This document shows, in pieces, positions 29,501 through 35,500 of a stretch of 64,000 nucleotides of DNA; position 1 is the first letter of the stretch; every line of letters starts with the position of its first letter. Origin of the DNA: Siphonodentalium dalli (Eukaryota; Mollusca; Scaphopoda; Gadilida; Siphonodentaliidae); assembly GCA_032622095.1 (NCBI GenBank), contig CP136068.1, positions 126,859,989-126,923,988 on the forward strand. The letters run 5' to 3'. The notes under the pieces were generated by a model. The model saw nothing but the letters and a program-made list of their open reading frames with translations, was not told the DNA's origin and ran no database searches. The position numbers and the translations under genes were made by a program.

Positions 29501-30988
29501 CAAAATCAGAAAACTACAGAAGAATGCCCTTAAAATTATCTCAAATGATACAAGTGATATTATGACTTATTGTAAACTAAACAAACTACTAATATTTGAT
29601 GATATTGGTAACATGCAACTCATTAGAATACTACATGATTATCATATGCATGCACACCGGACTCGTTATCAAAATTACTCACACATATTGAAGATATCCA
29701 TAGCTATAATACCCGCGCAAAAACAAAAGGTAATCTTTATCATGAATTCAAAAGGACTAAAAACTCAAAAAGTGAAATCTCAAACAAAGCGCGAGAATTA
29801 TGGAATAGCCTCCCTGCAGACTGCACACTACGCATTAAAATTAGTAGCCCAGGATACATTAAATATTTAAAAGATTACTTTATAAGAAAACGAGTACAAT
29901 AATTCAGCCGTATCAATGGCCAATTCTAAACTTAAATCTGAAAGTATAAACTAAACTACCACATATCTCAAACCTAAATGAGGTCCACTGATTGTACAGC
30001 CACATCCTTGATATTCACATAAAACATTTTAATTTGTTCTTGGAGTTGACTTAATATATATACTTTATGAGCATCGCCCAACATATTATGCACACCATGT
30101 AATCTTGCGCCCCCCCCCCCCACCAGCCCCAACTCTCCCCAATCCTTGCACCTACCTGCACTCAGTTTATATTCATTATTGTATTTATCATGCTATTATA
30201 GGGCTCTGGCCCATAAGCCATGCCTTCTACAGAGCCCCGTTGTTATTGTGTATAATATGCATAATTTAATTTATCAAATAAAAATCACTTCAGTTCAGTT
30301 CAGTTCAATATTGCTGGCAGCGGCTTGTGGCCAATATGACTGGCGGCAGCGTGCGATGGCAGCTTCGGGCTTCTTCTTCTTCCGATAAAATGCAACTCCC
30401 TGCAGAAGTCTTCTGTAGGAATATTATCGCATTTGTGCGCACAGGCGGATGAGGATGTCGTTAAAAGCTAATATTGGTGAATTTAAAATAAGGATTGTGT
30501 ATAATACATAATACCGTAACAGATACTAGTAGATACTGTATTAATTATAAGTAATATATAACTTTTGTTGATGGTACTCACTGGATGTGAAATGCTGTCT
30601 GTGAGTTAAGATGTTCTCCTATGACGTTTCCTAGATCATCAACGACAGCAGCACCTGTATCATCACAGCTGGTCTCGATTCCCAGAACAAGTTTCCTTGA
30701 TGATGACAACTTTGCCACATCTTCCCACCCAGCACAAGAAGAGTTTATTTTTCTGTGATCATATCTTAGTGTTTTTGAATTACATTCACTGGATGGTAAA
30801 AAATTGCGCACTATTGGGTTATTGTAAATTGAAATGGCTGCAAACCACCGTCTTGTGTTGACAGAAAGCCGACTAAGGGAAGTAAGACGACTTAGTAAAC
30901 ATTTTCTGACGCAGAGAGAGCGACGAGAATAGGTAATCGCACGAATAGTCAATCCTGATGTCTGATACAATGGGGAAGAATTAATCAT
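5399..30988 (-). CDS. OSGEPL1: Mitochondrial tRNA N6-adenosine threonylcarbamoyltransferase (OSGEPL1/Qri7), ten-exon gene
   Basis: This Kae1/TsaD/Qri7-family enzyme transfers threonylcarbamoyl from TC-AMP to A37 of ANN-decoding tRNAs, here in mitochondria. Exons on the reverse strand: 30988-30582, 22522-22423, 20759-20665, 15147-15085, 12616-12487, 11134-10930, 10120-9975, 9246-9116, 6393-6322, 5531-5399. All introns are GT/AG, phases match, and the total is 1482 nt (493 residues). Residues 1-67 contain no acidic residue and many Arg, as in a mitochondrial presequence. The only Met in exon 1 is the first codon. Family marks: GIETSCDDT at 103-111, metal-binding IHHMQAH at 207-213, SGGH at 233-236, SGGVASN at 385-391, CTDNGIM at 417-423. 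The N-terminal extension is longer than I would expect. Introns are 0.7-8.1 kb and packed with transposons. Confidence 0.93.
6322..6393 (-). CDS. OSGEPL1: OSGEPL1 exon 9
   Basis: 72 nt, acceptor AACACAG before 6393, donor GTGAGT after 6322. It encodes NGMELYKAGKGFVEDFENVR, which continues the W-NGIE----G-G pattern of mitochondrial homologues. It ends in phase 2 within an Arg codon. Confidence 0.88.
6549..7269. mobile_element. Palindromic TA-flanked MITE carrying a nested insertion
   Basis: The left terminus CAGTAATGCCC and right terminus GGGCATTACTG are each flanked by TA (6547-6548 and 7270-7271). Without the nested TTAA-flanked insert at 6721-7239 the element would be about 198 bp and fold as a hairpin around GAAAGCTCTCAGTGAGAGCTTTC. 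It lies in OSGEPL1 intron 8. Confidence 0.85.
6721..7239. mobile_element. 519-bp MITE with TTAA target duplication, nested in a palindromic MITE
   Basis: The left end AGATACGGGCAGTGTT and the right end, read in reverse as AGGCACGGGCAGCGTT, form imperfect inverted termini. Both are bounded by TTAA (6717-6720 and 7240-7243). The host palindrome is exactly interrupted at GTGGTTAAGGAG, which proves the insertion order. TTAA targeting fits piggyBac- or Kolobok-type transposases, but the termini do not begin with the usual piggyBac CCC, so the superfamily is open. No coding sequence was seen. Confidence 0.8.
7316..7395. repeat. Foldback fragment of the CAGAATGAGGTCCCC hAT-like MITE family
   Basis: Inverted blocks AGAATGAGGTCTCCAGAGGG and CCCTCTGGGGACCTCATTCT flank a short GCACAGCGGGCTAGCATAAC loop. 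Fragments of the same family lie at 8698-8790, 8983-9085 and 13590-13740. A complete copy with an 8-bp target duplication is at 14831-15025. Confidence 0.7.
7729..8203. mobile_element. ~475-bp MITE with ~105-bp inverted termini
   Basis: The segment 7732-7836 is matched in reverse by 8090-8200. Shared landmarks are GTGAAC-TGTACAGTAACT at the outer ends and GAGACATCAAAAGGGTCC followed by CCATAACAGGT at the inner ends. The ~250-bp centre has no coding potential that I can see. I could not fix a target-site duplication. It lies in OSGEPL1 intron 8. The superfamily is unknown. Confidence 0.7.
8983..9085. repeat. Foldback fragment abutting OSGEPL1 exon 8
   Basis: AGAATGAGGTTCCCAGAG faces CTCTGGGGACCTCATTCT across a GAGCAGCAGTGCAGGATAG loop. 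It is a fragment of the hAT-like MITE family complete at 14831-15025. The fragment and its AAATGTCACTAAATTCAGGC tail reach about 9090, close to the exon 8 donor at 9115. Confidence 0.65.
9116..9246 (-). CDS. OSGEPL1: OSGEPL1 exon 8 (SGGVASN, CTDNGIM)
   Basis: 131 nt, acceptor TTTCAG before 9246, donor GTATGT after 9116. It encodes VLSGGVASNLFLRKGL and then FVCPPPKLCTDNGIMVAW. These are the C-terminal ATP-binding motifs of the Kae1 fold, with the invariant Asp of CTDNG. Foldback repeat DNA (8983-9085) comes within about 30 bp of the donor. Confidence 0.95.
9975..10120 (-). CDS. OSGEPL1: OSGEPL1 exon 7
   Basis: 146 nt, acceptor TTTACAG before 10120, donor GTAAGT after 9975. It encodes GTDVDEMLSNAADICASLQY, a long helix and NNNLLPEHKKL. 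This matches the A-D-AAS-Q--------L--R-RA region of mitochondrial homologues. No long uninterrupted reading frame covers it, because the exon is short and bounded by introns. Confidence 0.92.
10225..10765 (+). repeat. Three old units of the 163-bp repeat family in OSGEPL1 intron 6
   Basis: CCAAGATGGCCACAGGTGGC near 10230, AAAGATGGCTGCTGGCAGCC near 10398 and GCAAGATGGCTGCTGGTGGC near 10552 mark three diverged units. The block closes with the same distal end as the left array (CACACGCACAGACGGTGGATG, then GCAATAGCTCAAA). It is a separate, older copy of the element that builds the 1-5391 arrays. Confidence 0.8.
10930..11134 (-). CDS. OSGEPL1: OSGEPL1 exon 6
   Basis: 205 nt, acceptor ATTTAG before 11134, donor GTTTGT after 10930. 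It encodes TARELKLKDQV, GGAAIEDLAKDGD and the DCDFSFGGLRTFSR block, which corresponds to the family's F--P------DFSFSGLKT region. The palindromic MITE at 11162-11367 ends 28 bp upstream of this acceptor. Confidence 0.93.
11162..11367. mobile_element. Palindromic TA-flanked MITE next to the exon 6 acceptor
   Basis: 206 bp from CAGTAATGCCC to GGGCACTACTG, with TA at 11160-11161 and 11368-11369. It is nearly fully palindromic about 11255. It lies in OSGEPL1 intron 5, its near edge 28 bp upstream of the exon 6 3' splice site, so part of the branch-point region must lie in or beside the hairpin. Confidence 0.9.
11750..12062 (-). mobile_element. tRNA-derived SINE with mollusc-type 3' domain
   Basis: Read on the minus strand, the 5' end is tRNA-like. 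The A-box-like TGGCTCAATCGGTTAGG is at 12050-12034 and the B-box GGTTCAAATCC at 11990-11980, with normal spacing for RNA polymerase III. The body ends with GCGACATTAAACCCCAATAA and an ATCA-type short repeat tail near 11750-11765. The CTGAAAGCGACATTAAACCCC tail block is, to my knowledge, widespread in mollusc SINEs. It is oriented with OSGEPL1 transcription in intron 5. It is not a functional tRNA gene, because a complete cloverleaf is not present. Confidence 0.85.
12265..12435. repeat. Three-copy ~66-bp tandem repeat
   Basis: TTGTTGAACTTATTATCTGA followed by ACATTTCC and, in the first two units, CACCAATGAATATGAATTC occurs near 12272, 12338 and 12404, the last copy degraded. It sits in OSGEPL1 intron 5, about 50 bp from exon 5. 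A related TTATTATCTGAACATTTCC piece recurs near 14008. Confidence 0.8.
12487..12616 (-). CDS. OSGEPL1: OSGEPL1 exon 5
   Basis: 130 nt, acceptor CATTGCAG before 12616, donor GTAAAA after 12487. It encodes VDFPFLVLLASGGHCLLSVV and the FLLLGTTTDDAPGDLLDK segment, the canonical P-L-LLVSGGHT and GET-DDA-GEA-DK-like blocks of the family. It ends in phase 0. Confidence 0.95.
12745..13260 (+). repeat. Arm 1 of a diverged inverted repeat pair
   Basis: This stretch matches the reverse complement of about 19810-20360. Shared blocks include AAAAATAATGCTAA, CCACTTGATTT, ACTGTTTACTGGGCCA, CTGATCACTCTGAG and GAGGTTCCTCGAC-like GGGTTCCTCGACCC. Both arms are intronic in OSGEPL1 (introns 4 and 3) and could pair in the pre-mRNA. 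No target duplication was resolved. Confidence 0.7.
13317..13495. mobile_element. Palindromic TA-flanked MITE, internally deleted
   Basis: Left CAGTAATGCCC and right GGGCATTAGTG with TA at 13315-13316 and 13496-13497. The central hairpin is shorter than in sister copies (179 bp against about 206-214), with part of both arms near the apex lost. It lies in OSGEPL1 intron 4. Confidence 0.85.
13890..14060. mobile_element. Diverged piggyBac-like MITE (CCCTTCCATGA family)
   Basis: TTAA followed by CCCTTCCATGACCGGAGC starts the element. A diverged terminus GAAAGGGTCAA closes it near 14060. The interior has the family's CTTATATATGAGAGGCTCCC foldback remnants. The right end is weak, so the boundary is uncertain. 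Confidence 0.5.
14092..14350. mobile_element. Truncated piggyBac-like MITE (CCCTTTACCCA family)
   Basis: TTAACCCTTTACCCAACAAA at the left end and the GCATTCTCTTATATATGCGA / CGCATATATAAGAGAATGC hairpin match the complete copies at 56109-56488 and 62447-62847. The closing TGGGTAAAGGG-TTAA end is absent here. Confidence 0.75.
14534..14747. mobile_element. Palindromic TA-flanked MITE, complete
   Basis: 214 bp from CAGTAATGCCATAAATAATC to GATTATTTAGGGCATTACTG, with TA at 14532-14533 and 14748-14749. It is an almost perfect inverted repeat with its apex at GAAAGCTCTCAGTGAGAGCTTTC. This is the best reference copy of the family in the window. Confidence 0.92.
14831..15025. mobile_element. hAT-like foldback MITE with 8-bp target duplication
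   Basis: The termini CAAGCCTTGAATAGTGTGTC and, in reverse, CAAGCCTTGAAATAGTGTGT are flanked by a perfect CAACAGTG duplication (14823-14830 and 15026-15033). Inner blocks AGAATGAGGTCCCCAGAGGG and their complements form nested hairpins. An 8-bp duplication and C-A-G-type ends fit the hAT superfamily. No coding sequence. It lies 60 bp from OSGEPL1 exon 4. Confidence 0.88.
15085..15147 (-). CDS. OSGEPL1: OSGEPL1 exon 4 (HHMxAH metal site)
   Basis: A 63-nt micro-exon, acceptor TTCCAG before 15147, donor GTGAGT after 15085. It encodes KPFIPIHHMQAHSLTVRMIH, which carries the conserved metal-binding HHMxAH motif. A hAT-type MITE ends only 60 bp downstream in the transcript direction (14831-15025). 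Confidence 0.95.
   Translation of the reverse strand, partial: ETIYTDSSYASSQSHSSNDT
15662..15909. mobile_element. piggyBac-like MITE, first of a tandem pair
   Basis: Starts CCCTTCCATGACTGGAGC after TTAA (15658-15661) and ends ATCATGAAAGGG. The inside has two hairpins built from GCATTCTCTTATATATG and its complement with CCCATAGGA loops. It is joined to the next copy by a shared TTA. Confidence 0.8.
15913..16159. mobile_element. piggyBac-like MITE, second of a tandem pair
   Basis: CCCTTCCATGACTGGAGC to AAGAAAGGG, closed by TTAA at 16160-16163. It repeats the previous copy at a 251-bp offset with small differences, so the pair looks like two insertions at one TTAA site or a tandem duplication. 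Confidence 0.8.
16269..16808 (+). repeat. Left 540-bp terminal inverted repeat
   Basis: It carries the tandem ACCAGTG-containing subterminal repeats, an in-frame ATG at 16745 and a strong splice donor (ATG|GTAAGT at 16784/16785). Because the same sequence lies in the right arm, both ends of the transposon carry a start codon and donor. Confidence 0.9.
16745..17990 (+). pseudogene. Decayed spliced gene inside the long-TIR transposon
   Basis: Exon 1 runs from ATG 16745 to 16784 (MPTRATSAKFSLY), donor GTAAGT. The acceptor CTCTTTTCAG ends at 17562, and exon 2 continues in the same frame (KRGNQWDKRKRIKFEEKKRD, then VTGPVTPGSQSG and LSWAPFKRAIYNRGIIPARR) to a stop at 17832. Coding-like sequence resumes in another frame from about 17835 (KRNWIYLKDIKTFFDLIAKE, then NISFRVFIETVRLFSL) to a stop near 17975. 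A further piece reads FWKTGYRLFGEQ. So there is at least one frameshift and one nonsense change. The N-terminal part is basic and disordered-looking. I do not recognise the family. It may be transposon-encoded or captured. Confidence 0.55.
18828..19367 (-). repeat. Right 540-bp terminal inverted repeat
   Basis: Reverse complement of 16269-16808 with a few substitutions. It is most easily seen from CGACATATACCCGATATAAC inside to CCGATTGGACAGTGTG at the outer end. Confidence 0.9.
19509..19571. mobile_element. Right-end fragment of a CCCTTCCATGA-family MITE
   Basis: GCACTGGCACAGGATCTCTA through CTGTCATGAAAGGGTTAA matches the right terminus of the copies at 15662-16159. The matching left end is not present next to it. 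Confidence 0.65.
19702..19800. mobile_element. Solo remnant of the TA-flanked palindromic MITE
   Basis: It retains CCTTAACCACAGCAGAATTATGGG, a short apex made by CTTTTCCTGAAAAG, and the right end GGGCATTACTG with TA at 19801-19802. The left outer ~15 bp and most of the hairpin are missing. It lies in OSGEPL1 intron 3. Confidence 0.75.
19810..20360 (-). repeat. Arm 2 of the diverged inverted repeat pair
   Basis: Reverse-complement partner of 12745-13260, about 7 kb apart across introns 3 and 4 of OSGEPL1. Matching blocks include TGGCCCAGTAAACAGTC, GAGTCGAGGAACCCACCC and ATTGAGTACCTTTAAAGG. Confidence 0.7.
20665..20759 (-). CDS. OSGEPL1: OSGEPL1 exon 3
   Basis: 95 nt, acceptor TTTTTCAG before 20759, donor GTATAA after 20665. 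It encodes DLDAIAVTVKPGLTLSLLVG and then MDYAKQMVRESG, the family's D--A-T--PGL--SL-VG segment. It ends in phase 2 within a Gly codon. Confidence 0.93.
20790..22145 (+). repeat. Element with ~174-bp tandem units in OSGEPL1 intron 2
   Basis: Units beginning CTGAATTTTCTAAGTCCAAA and AAGGGGCGTAACTCTGG recur near 21226, 21387, 21562, 21732 and 21905, each followed by a block containing CAAAGATCAACTGAATTGA and TTATGAGTTGAAACGTTCG. The array ends with GGACGGAC-rich DNA and a hairpin (CCCCCAAATCTCC / GGAGATCGGGGGC) at 22060-22140. Arrays with such GGACGGAC ends are, to my knowledge, common in molluscs. The start near 20790 is approximate. Reading frames on both strands come from the repeat. Confidence 0.75.
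22146..24917. other. Intronic DNA of OSGEPL1 introns 2 and 1 around exon 2; no other gene seen
   Basis: Apart from exon 2 (22423-22522), this AT-rich stretch shows no convincing coding sequence, tandem array or paired termini. A GGCGGCTGGCTCAACC / GGCGGCTCAGCCGG region near 24400-24500 has weak internal repeats. The short frames at 24026-24360 are on opposite strands of the same DNA and have no recognisable motif. Confidence 0.5.
22423..22522 (-). CDS. OSGEPL1: OSGEPL1 exon 2
   Basis: 100 nt, acceptor TTTCTAG before 22522, donor GTATAT after 22423. It encodes LGGIIPPLARNLHQKN and the following helix up to VTVQ. This matches the GGI(V/I)PP-A--LH segment that follows the first motif in TsaD-family proteins. 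It starts by completing the Gln codon split from exon 1 and ends in phase 0. Confidence 0.93.
24918..25241 (+). other. Unrecognised 107-codon open frame in intron 1
   Basis: An ATG-started frame with mixed composition, including HIESPECSDNNHAML and NTWTLDGKIIALTQNDSKI. I recognise no family. It lies about 1.4 kb upstream of the LINE frame on the same strand. It could be a transposon exon, LINE 5' leader DNA or chance. Low support as a gene. Confidence 0.2.
25242..26615 (+). other. AT-rich DNA upstream of the LINE frame, possible 5' UTR
   Basis: No coding sequence was found. T-rich stretches (near 25290 and 26500) and repeated GCATGAAA-C-ATATTTCTTGTC motifs around 26020-26130 are visible. The 5' end of the LINE must lie in or before this stretch, but no target duplication was found. 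Confidence 0.4.
26616..28097 (+). pseudogene. LINE ORF, N-terminal part: PHD finger and apurinic-type endonuclease
   Basis: Residues 7-57 form a C4HC3 PHD finger (C7, C10, C23, C26, H31, C34, C54, C57). An acidic, Asn-rich linker follows. Residues about 145-370 form an exonuclease/endonuclease/phosphatase domain: HFNIRSINKN, ITETWL, GCIYRPP, MGDFNIN and ISDHLPI, so the catalytic Asn, Glu, Tyr, Asp/Asn and Asp-His residues look intact. The frame stops at TAA 28095-28097, but the downstream reverse transcriptase is in the same frame. The stop is therefore most simply a single nonsense mutation in one ~1085-codon ORF. Confidence 0.88.
28131..29902 (+). pseudogene. LINE ORF, C-terminal part: reverse transcriptase
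   Basis: It continues the frame of 26616-28097 after the stop; the coding sequence resumes at 28098. RT blocks in order: KVSPIFK near the start of the fingers, NYRPVSVLPIFSKVLEK, QYGFRKNHST, FLDLSKAFDTINH (first catalytic Asp), GVPQGSILGPLLFLIYMNDL and LFADDTNAF (catalytic Asp pair), then KLSLNIDKTNYM and FLGITIEDNLSWDKH. The frame runs to 29870, but family-like sequence moves to another frame near 29695 (HSYNTRAKTKGNLYHEF, ARELWNSLP) and ends at TAA 29900-29902. One indel there breaks the C-terminus. The active site is intact. Confidence 0.88.
30582..30988 (-). CDS. OSGEPL1: OSGEPL1 exon 1 (start codon, presequence, GIETSCDDT)
   Basis: 407 nt from ATG at 30988-30986 to the donor GTGAGT at 30581, ending in phase 2 after CA of a Gln codon. 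It encodes the Arg/Ser-rich presequence and the first ASKHA nucleotide-binding motif GIETSCDDT, followed by GAAVVDDLGNVIGE. There is no other Met in the exon, so the start is well determined, although an upstream non-coding exon cannot be excluded. Confidence 0.93.
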
Positions 30989-31079
30989 CGTGTAACTTTG
31001 AAATCAAATTTCATTTTCCTACGCAATTTTAAATAATCTTTATCTGATAAAACTGGGTTTATTTCGCTAGAAACTAAAA

Positions 31080-31180
31080 TTGCGCCATGGGCGCGGCCAT
31101 CTTGTCTGATAGTTTAGGCCGTGTCTAAAACGTGTGTGGCAGTCTCACTACGGACAACCATAAGATGGCCGCCACTCTGG
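31080..31180. promoter_or_regulatory. Probable OSGEPL1 promoter region with two divergent YY1-like sites
   Basis: About 100-190 bp upstream of the OSGEPL1 ATG, GCGGCCATCTTG lies at 31093-31104, that is CAAGATGGCCGC on the minus strand. AAGATGGCCGCC lies at 31162-31173 on the plus strand. AAGATGGCGGC-type sequences are the known YY1 site of metazoan TATA-less promoters. The region is locally GC-richer and has GCGC elements. A divergent transcript to the right is possible, but no convincing gene was seen there. Confidence 0.45.
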
Positions 31181-32152
31181 CCTCCGATAGACCAGGTTAA
31201 GAAGAAGAATTACTTTAGTATGAACGACTATCACTATCACTATGCTGTATGCATTTGTAGTCTCGTTTGGTATTCATCAAACAGTATGAATGAAGTAAAT
31301 AGCCCTAGCTATTATATATTCATAATTACATCAACGGAGAAGAGCGCTGTTCCGTGAAAAAAAAAACGATATTTGTCCCTGTCGAAGATTCATGGGGTTT
31401 TATTTGTTTGTTATTATATCACTTTGTTACGCTGAAGGTCAAGAAGTTTTTCAAGAGTTATCTACCCTGGAAACGCGCTAATTAATCTACAAAATAACCG
31501 CCTGTACCACTCCGCGCGCATTTTGTTCAACTGTGATATGTTTATTCCTTGCAGAACTATCTCATCATTATTGGTATTTGTATTGTTTAAGTATGCTGAA
31601 ATAAGGGAACTATTAAATAAAATGCGCACTGAAAGGTTATCTCATACTATGTTGGCGCGTTTACAGGATAGATCACTCTTGAAAAACCTACGAAGACAAC
31701 ACTTTTCGCCTTTGTTACATACCGGTACCGGTACCGATAATGCTTTATTTGTTTGGTGAGCGAACAAATGGCATTTAAAAATAAAATATTTCAGAGATAA
31801 TACATGTGATGCTGAGGGATTCCTTGAAGTTTCCAACTGCACGGTGACCCTCCTTTTGAACCAGACCAAGCTATTTGCACCCCGCCATTGGATCTGAACT
31901 TCCAACTGCTACCTATTTTCATAATTTGATAGCCTCATATAAGGTTAGAAATATTCCAACTACGTGGCTTAAAATTTCCAACTAATGTTGTGCCAGGAAT
32001 GAAATTTCAAACAGTTTACTGTTGAACATTTTGACACACCCCTGTCGCTATGAAATGTATTCAGGTAGTTTAGTGCTCAACACCTATGGGGTGTTGGACA
32101 GATTCAACAGTGACATGTTAAAAATCTTACGTGTTTAGCCCAACATCTTCAA
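31181..32152. other. Spacer between OSGEPL1 promoter and satellite; no gene recognised
   Basis: AT-rich DNA with short frames (for example 31523-31759) that carry no recognisable motif and overlap antisense frames of equal length. A small ACCGGT-ACCGGT-ACCG tandem lies at 31720-31737. ATTTCCAAC-type repeats near 31900-31990 are weak. I see nothing else to annotate. Confidence 0.4.
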
Positions 32153-32549
32153 GTTTCTACATACATTGTTGTGATATTTACCCTGTGTGTGGTCCTCACC
32201 ACCCGTAATTTTTCTACACACATTGTTGTGATATTTACTCTGTGTGTGGTCCTCCCCACCAGTAAAGGTTTCTACACACATTGTTATGATATTTACTCTG
32301 TGTGTGGTCCTCCCCACCAGTAAAGGTTTCTACACACATTGTTATGATATTTACTCTGTGTGGTACTCTCTCACTATAAAGGTTTCTACATACATTGTTG
32401 TGATATTTACTCTGTGTGGTACTCTCTCACTATAAAGGTTTCTACATACATTGTTGTGATATTTACTCTGTGTGTGGTCCTCCCCACCAGTAAAGGTTTC
32501 TACATACATTGTTGTGATATTTACTCTGTGTGTGGTCCTCCCCACCAGT

Positions 32550-35500
32550 AAAGGTTTCTACACACATTGTTGTGATATTTACTCTGTGTGCGGTCCTCCC
32601 CACCAGTAAAGGTTTCTACACACATTGTTATGATATTTACTCTGTGTGGTACTCTCTCACTATAAAGGTTTCTACATACATTGGTGTGATATTTACTCTG
32701 TGTGGTCCTCCCCACCAGTAAAGGTTTCTACACACATTGTTGTGATATTTACTCTGTGTGGTACTCTCTCACTATAAAGGTTTCTACATACATTGGTGTG
32801 ATATTTACTCTGTGTGGTACTCTCTCACTATAAAGGTTTCTACATATATTGGTGTGATATTTACCCTGGGTGTGGTCCTCACCACCCATAAAGGTTTCTA
32901 CACACATTGTTATGATATTTACTCAGTGTGGTACTCTCTCACTATAAAGGTTTCTACACACATTGTTATGATATTTACTCTGTGTGGTACTCTCTCACTA
33001 TAAAGGTTTCTACATACATTGTTGTGATATTTACTCTGTGTGTGGTCCTCCCCACCAGTAAAGGTTTCTACACACATTGTTGTGATATTTACTCTGTGTG
33101 TGGTCCTCCCCACCAGTAATGGTTTCTACACACATTGTTGTGATATTTACTCTGTGTGGTACTCGCTCACTATAAAGGTTTCTACAAACATTGTTATGAT
33201 ATTTACTCTGTGTGGTACTCTCTCACTATAAAGGTTTCTACATACATTGTTGTGATATTTACTCTGTGTGTGGTCCTCCCCACCAGTAAAGGTTTCTACA
33301 CACATTGTTGTGATATTTACTCTGTGTGGTACTCTCTCACTATAAAGGTTTCTACATACATTGGTGTGATATTTACTCTGTGTGTGGTCCTCCCCACCAG
33401 TAAAGGTTTCTACACACATTGTTATGATATTTACTCTGTGTGGTACTCTCTCACTATAAAGGTTTCTACATACATTGTTGTGATATTTACTCTGTGTGTG
33501 GTCCTCCCCACCAGTAAAGGTTTCTAAACACATTGTTGTGATATTTACTCTGTGTGGTACTCTCTCACTATAAAGGTTTCTACATACATTGTTGTGATAT
33601 TTACTCTGTGTGGTACTCTCTCACTATAAAGGTTTCTACATACATTGGTGTGATATTTACTCTGTGTGTGGTCCTCCCCACCAGTAAAGGTTTCTACACA
33701 CATTGTTATGATATTTACTCTGTGTGGTACTCTCTCACTATAAAGGTTTCTACATACATTGTTGTGATATTTACTCTGTGTGGTACTCTCTCACTATAAA
33801 GGTTTCTACATACATTGGTGTGATATTTACTCTGTGTGTGGTCCTCCCCCACCAGTAAAGGTTTCTACACACATTGTTGTGATATTTACCCTGTGTGTGG
33901 TCCTCCCCACCAGTAAAGGTTTCTACACACATTGTTGTGATATTTACTCTGTGTGTGGTCCTCCCCACCAGTAAAGGTTTCTACACACATTGTTGTGATA
34001 TTTACTCTGTGTGTGGTCCTCCCCACCAGTAAAGGTTTCTACATACATTGTTGTGATATTTACTCTGTGTGTGGTCCTCCCCACCAGTAAAGGTTTCTAC
34101 ACACATTGTTGTGATATTTACTCTGTGTGGTACTCTCTCACTATAAAGGTTTCTACATACATTGTTGTGATATTTACTCTGTGTGTGGTCCTCCCCCACC
34201 AGTAAAGGTTTCTACATACATTGTTATGATATTTACTCTGTGTGGTACTCTCTCACTATAAAGGTTTCTACATACATTGTTGTGATATTTACTCTGTGTG
34301 TGGTCCTCCCAACCAGTAAAGGTTTCTACATACATTGTTATGATATTTACTCTGTGTGGTACTCTCTCACTATAAAGGTTTCTACATACATTGGTGTGAT
34401 ATTTACTCTGTGTGTGGTCCTCCTCCAACAGTAAAGGTTTCTACACACATTGTTGTGATATTTACCCTGTGTGTGGTCCTCCCCACCAGTAAAGGTTTCT
34501 ACACACATTGTTGTGATATTTACTCTGTGTGTGGTCCTCCCCACCAGTAAAGGTTTCTACACACATTGTTGTGATATTTACTCTGTGTGTGGTCCTCCCC
34601 ACCAGTAAAGGTTTCTACACACATTGTTATGATATTTACTCTGTGTGGTACTCTCTCACTATAAAGGTTTCTACATACATTGTTGTGATATTTACTCTGT
34701 GTGTGGTCCTCCCCACCAGTAAAGGTTTCTACACACATTGTTGTGATATTTACTCTGTGTGGTACTCTCTCACTATAAAGGTTTCTACATACATTGTTGT
34801 GATATTTACTCTGTGTGTGGTCCTCCCCACCAGTAAAGGTTTCTACACACATTGTTGTGATATTTACTCTGTGTGGTACTCTCTCACTATAAAGGTTTCT
34901 ACATACATTGTTGTGATATTTACTCTGTGTGGTACTCCCTCACTATAAAGGTTTCTACATACATTGGTGTGATATTTACTCTGTGTGTGGTCCTCCCCAC
35001 CAGTAAAGGTTTCTACACACATTGTTATGATATTTACTCTGTGTGGTACTCTCTCACTATAAAGGTTTCTACATACATTGTTGTGATATTTACTCTGTGT
35101 GGTACTCTCTCACTATAAAGGTTTCTACATACATTGGTGTGATATTTACCCTGTGTGTGGTCCTCACCACCCGTAAAGGTTTCTACACACATTATTATGA
35201 TATTCACTCTGTGTGGTACTCTCTCACTATAAAGGTTTCTACATACATTGTTGTGATATTTACTCTGTGTGGTACTCTCTCACTATAAAGGTTTCTACAT
35301 ACATTGGTGTGATATTTACCCTGTGTGTGGTCCTCACCACCCGTAAAGGTTTCTACACACATTGTTATGATATTTACTCTGTGTGGTACTCTCTCACTAT
35401 AAAGGTTTCTACACACATTGTTATGATATTTACTCTGTGTGGTACTCTCTCACTATAAAGGTTTCTACACACATTGTTATGATATTTACTCTGTGTGGTA

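Larger units (their letters stand above)
26616..30308 (+). mobile_element. Jockey/CR1/L2-like non-LTR retrotransposon, nearly intact
   Basis: One long coding frame (26616-29902 overall) encodes a PHD finger, an endonuclease and a reverse transcriptase. It is followed by a 3' UTR with a C11 run near 30111-30121 and a terminal AATAAA next to a (TTCAG)n short repeat at 30287-30307. A short-repeat tail in place of poly(A) is typical of CR1/L2-group elements. It lies in intron 1 of OSGEPL1 in opposite orientation. Two lesions (stop at 28095-28097; frameshift near 29695) disable this copy. The 5' end is not fixed. Confidence 0.88.

Noticed and set aside
24390-30360. Target-site duplication of the LINE between GGCGGCTGGC-rich DNA at 24.4 kb and GGCGGCAGCG-rich DNA at 30.34 kb
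   Set aside because: The similarity is compositional. I could not align an exact duplication next to the (TTCAG)n tail.
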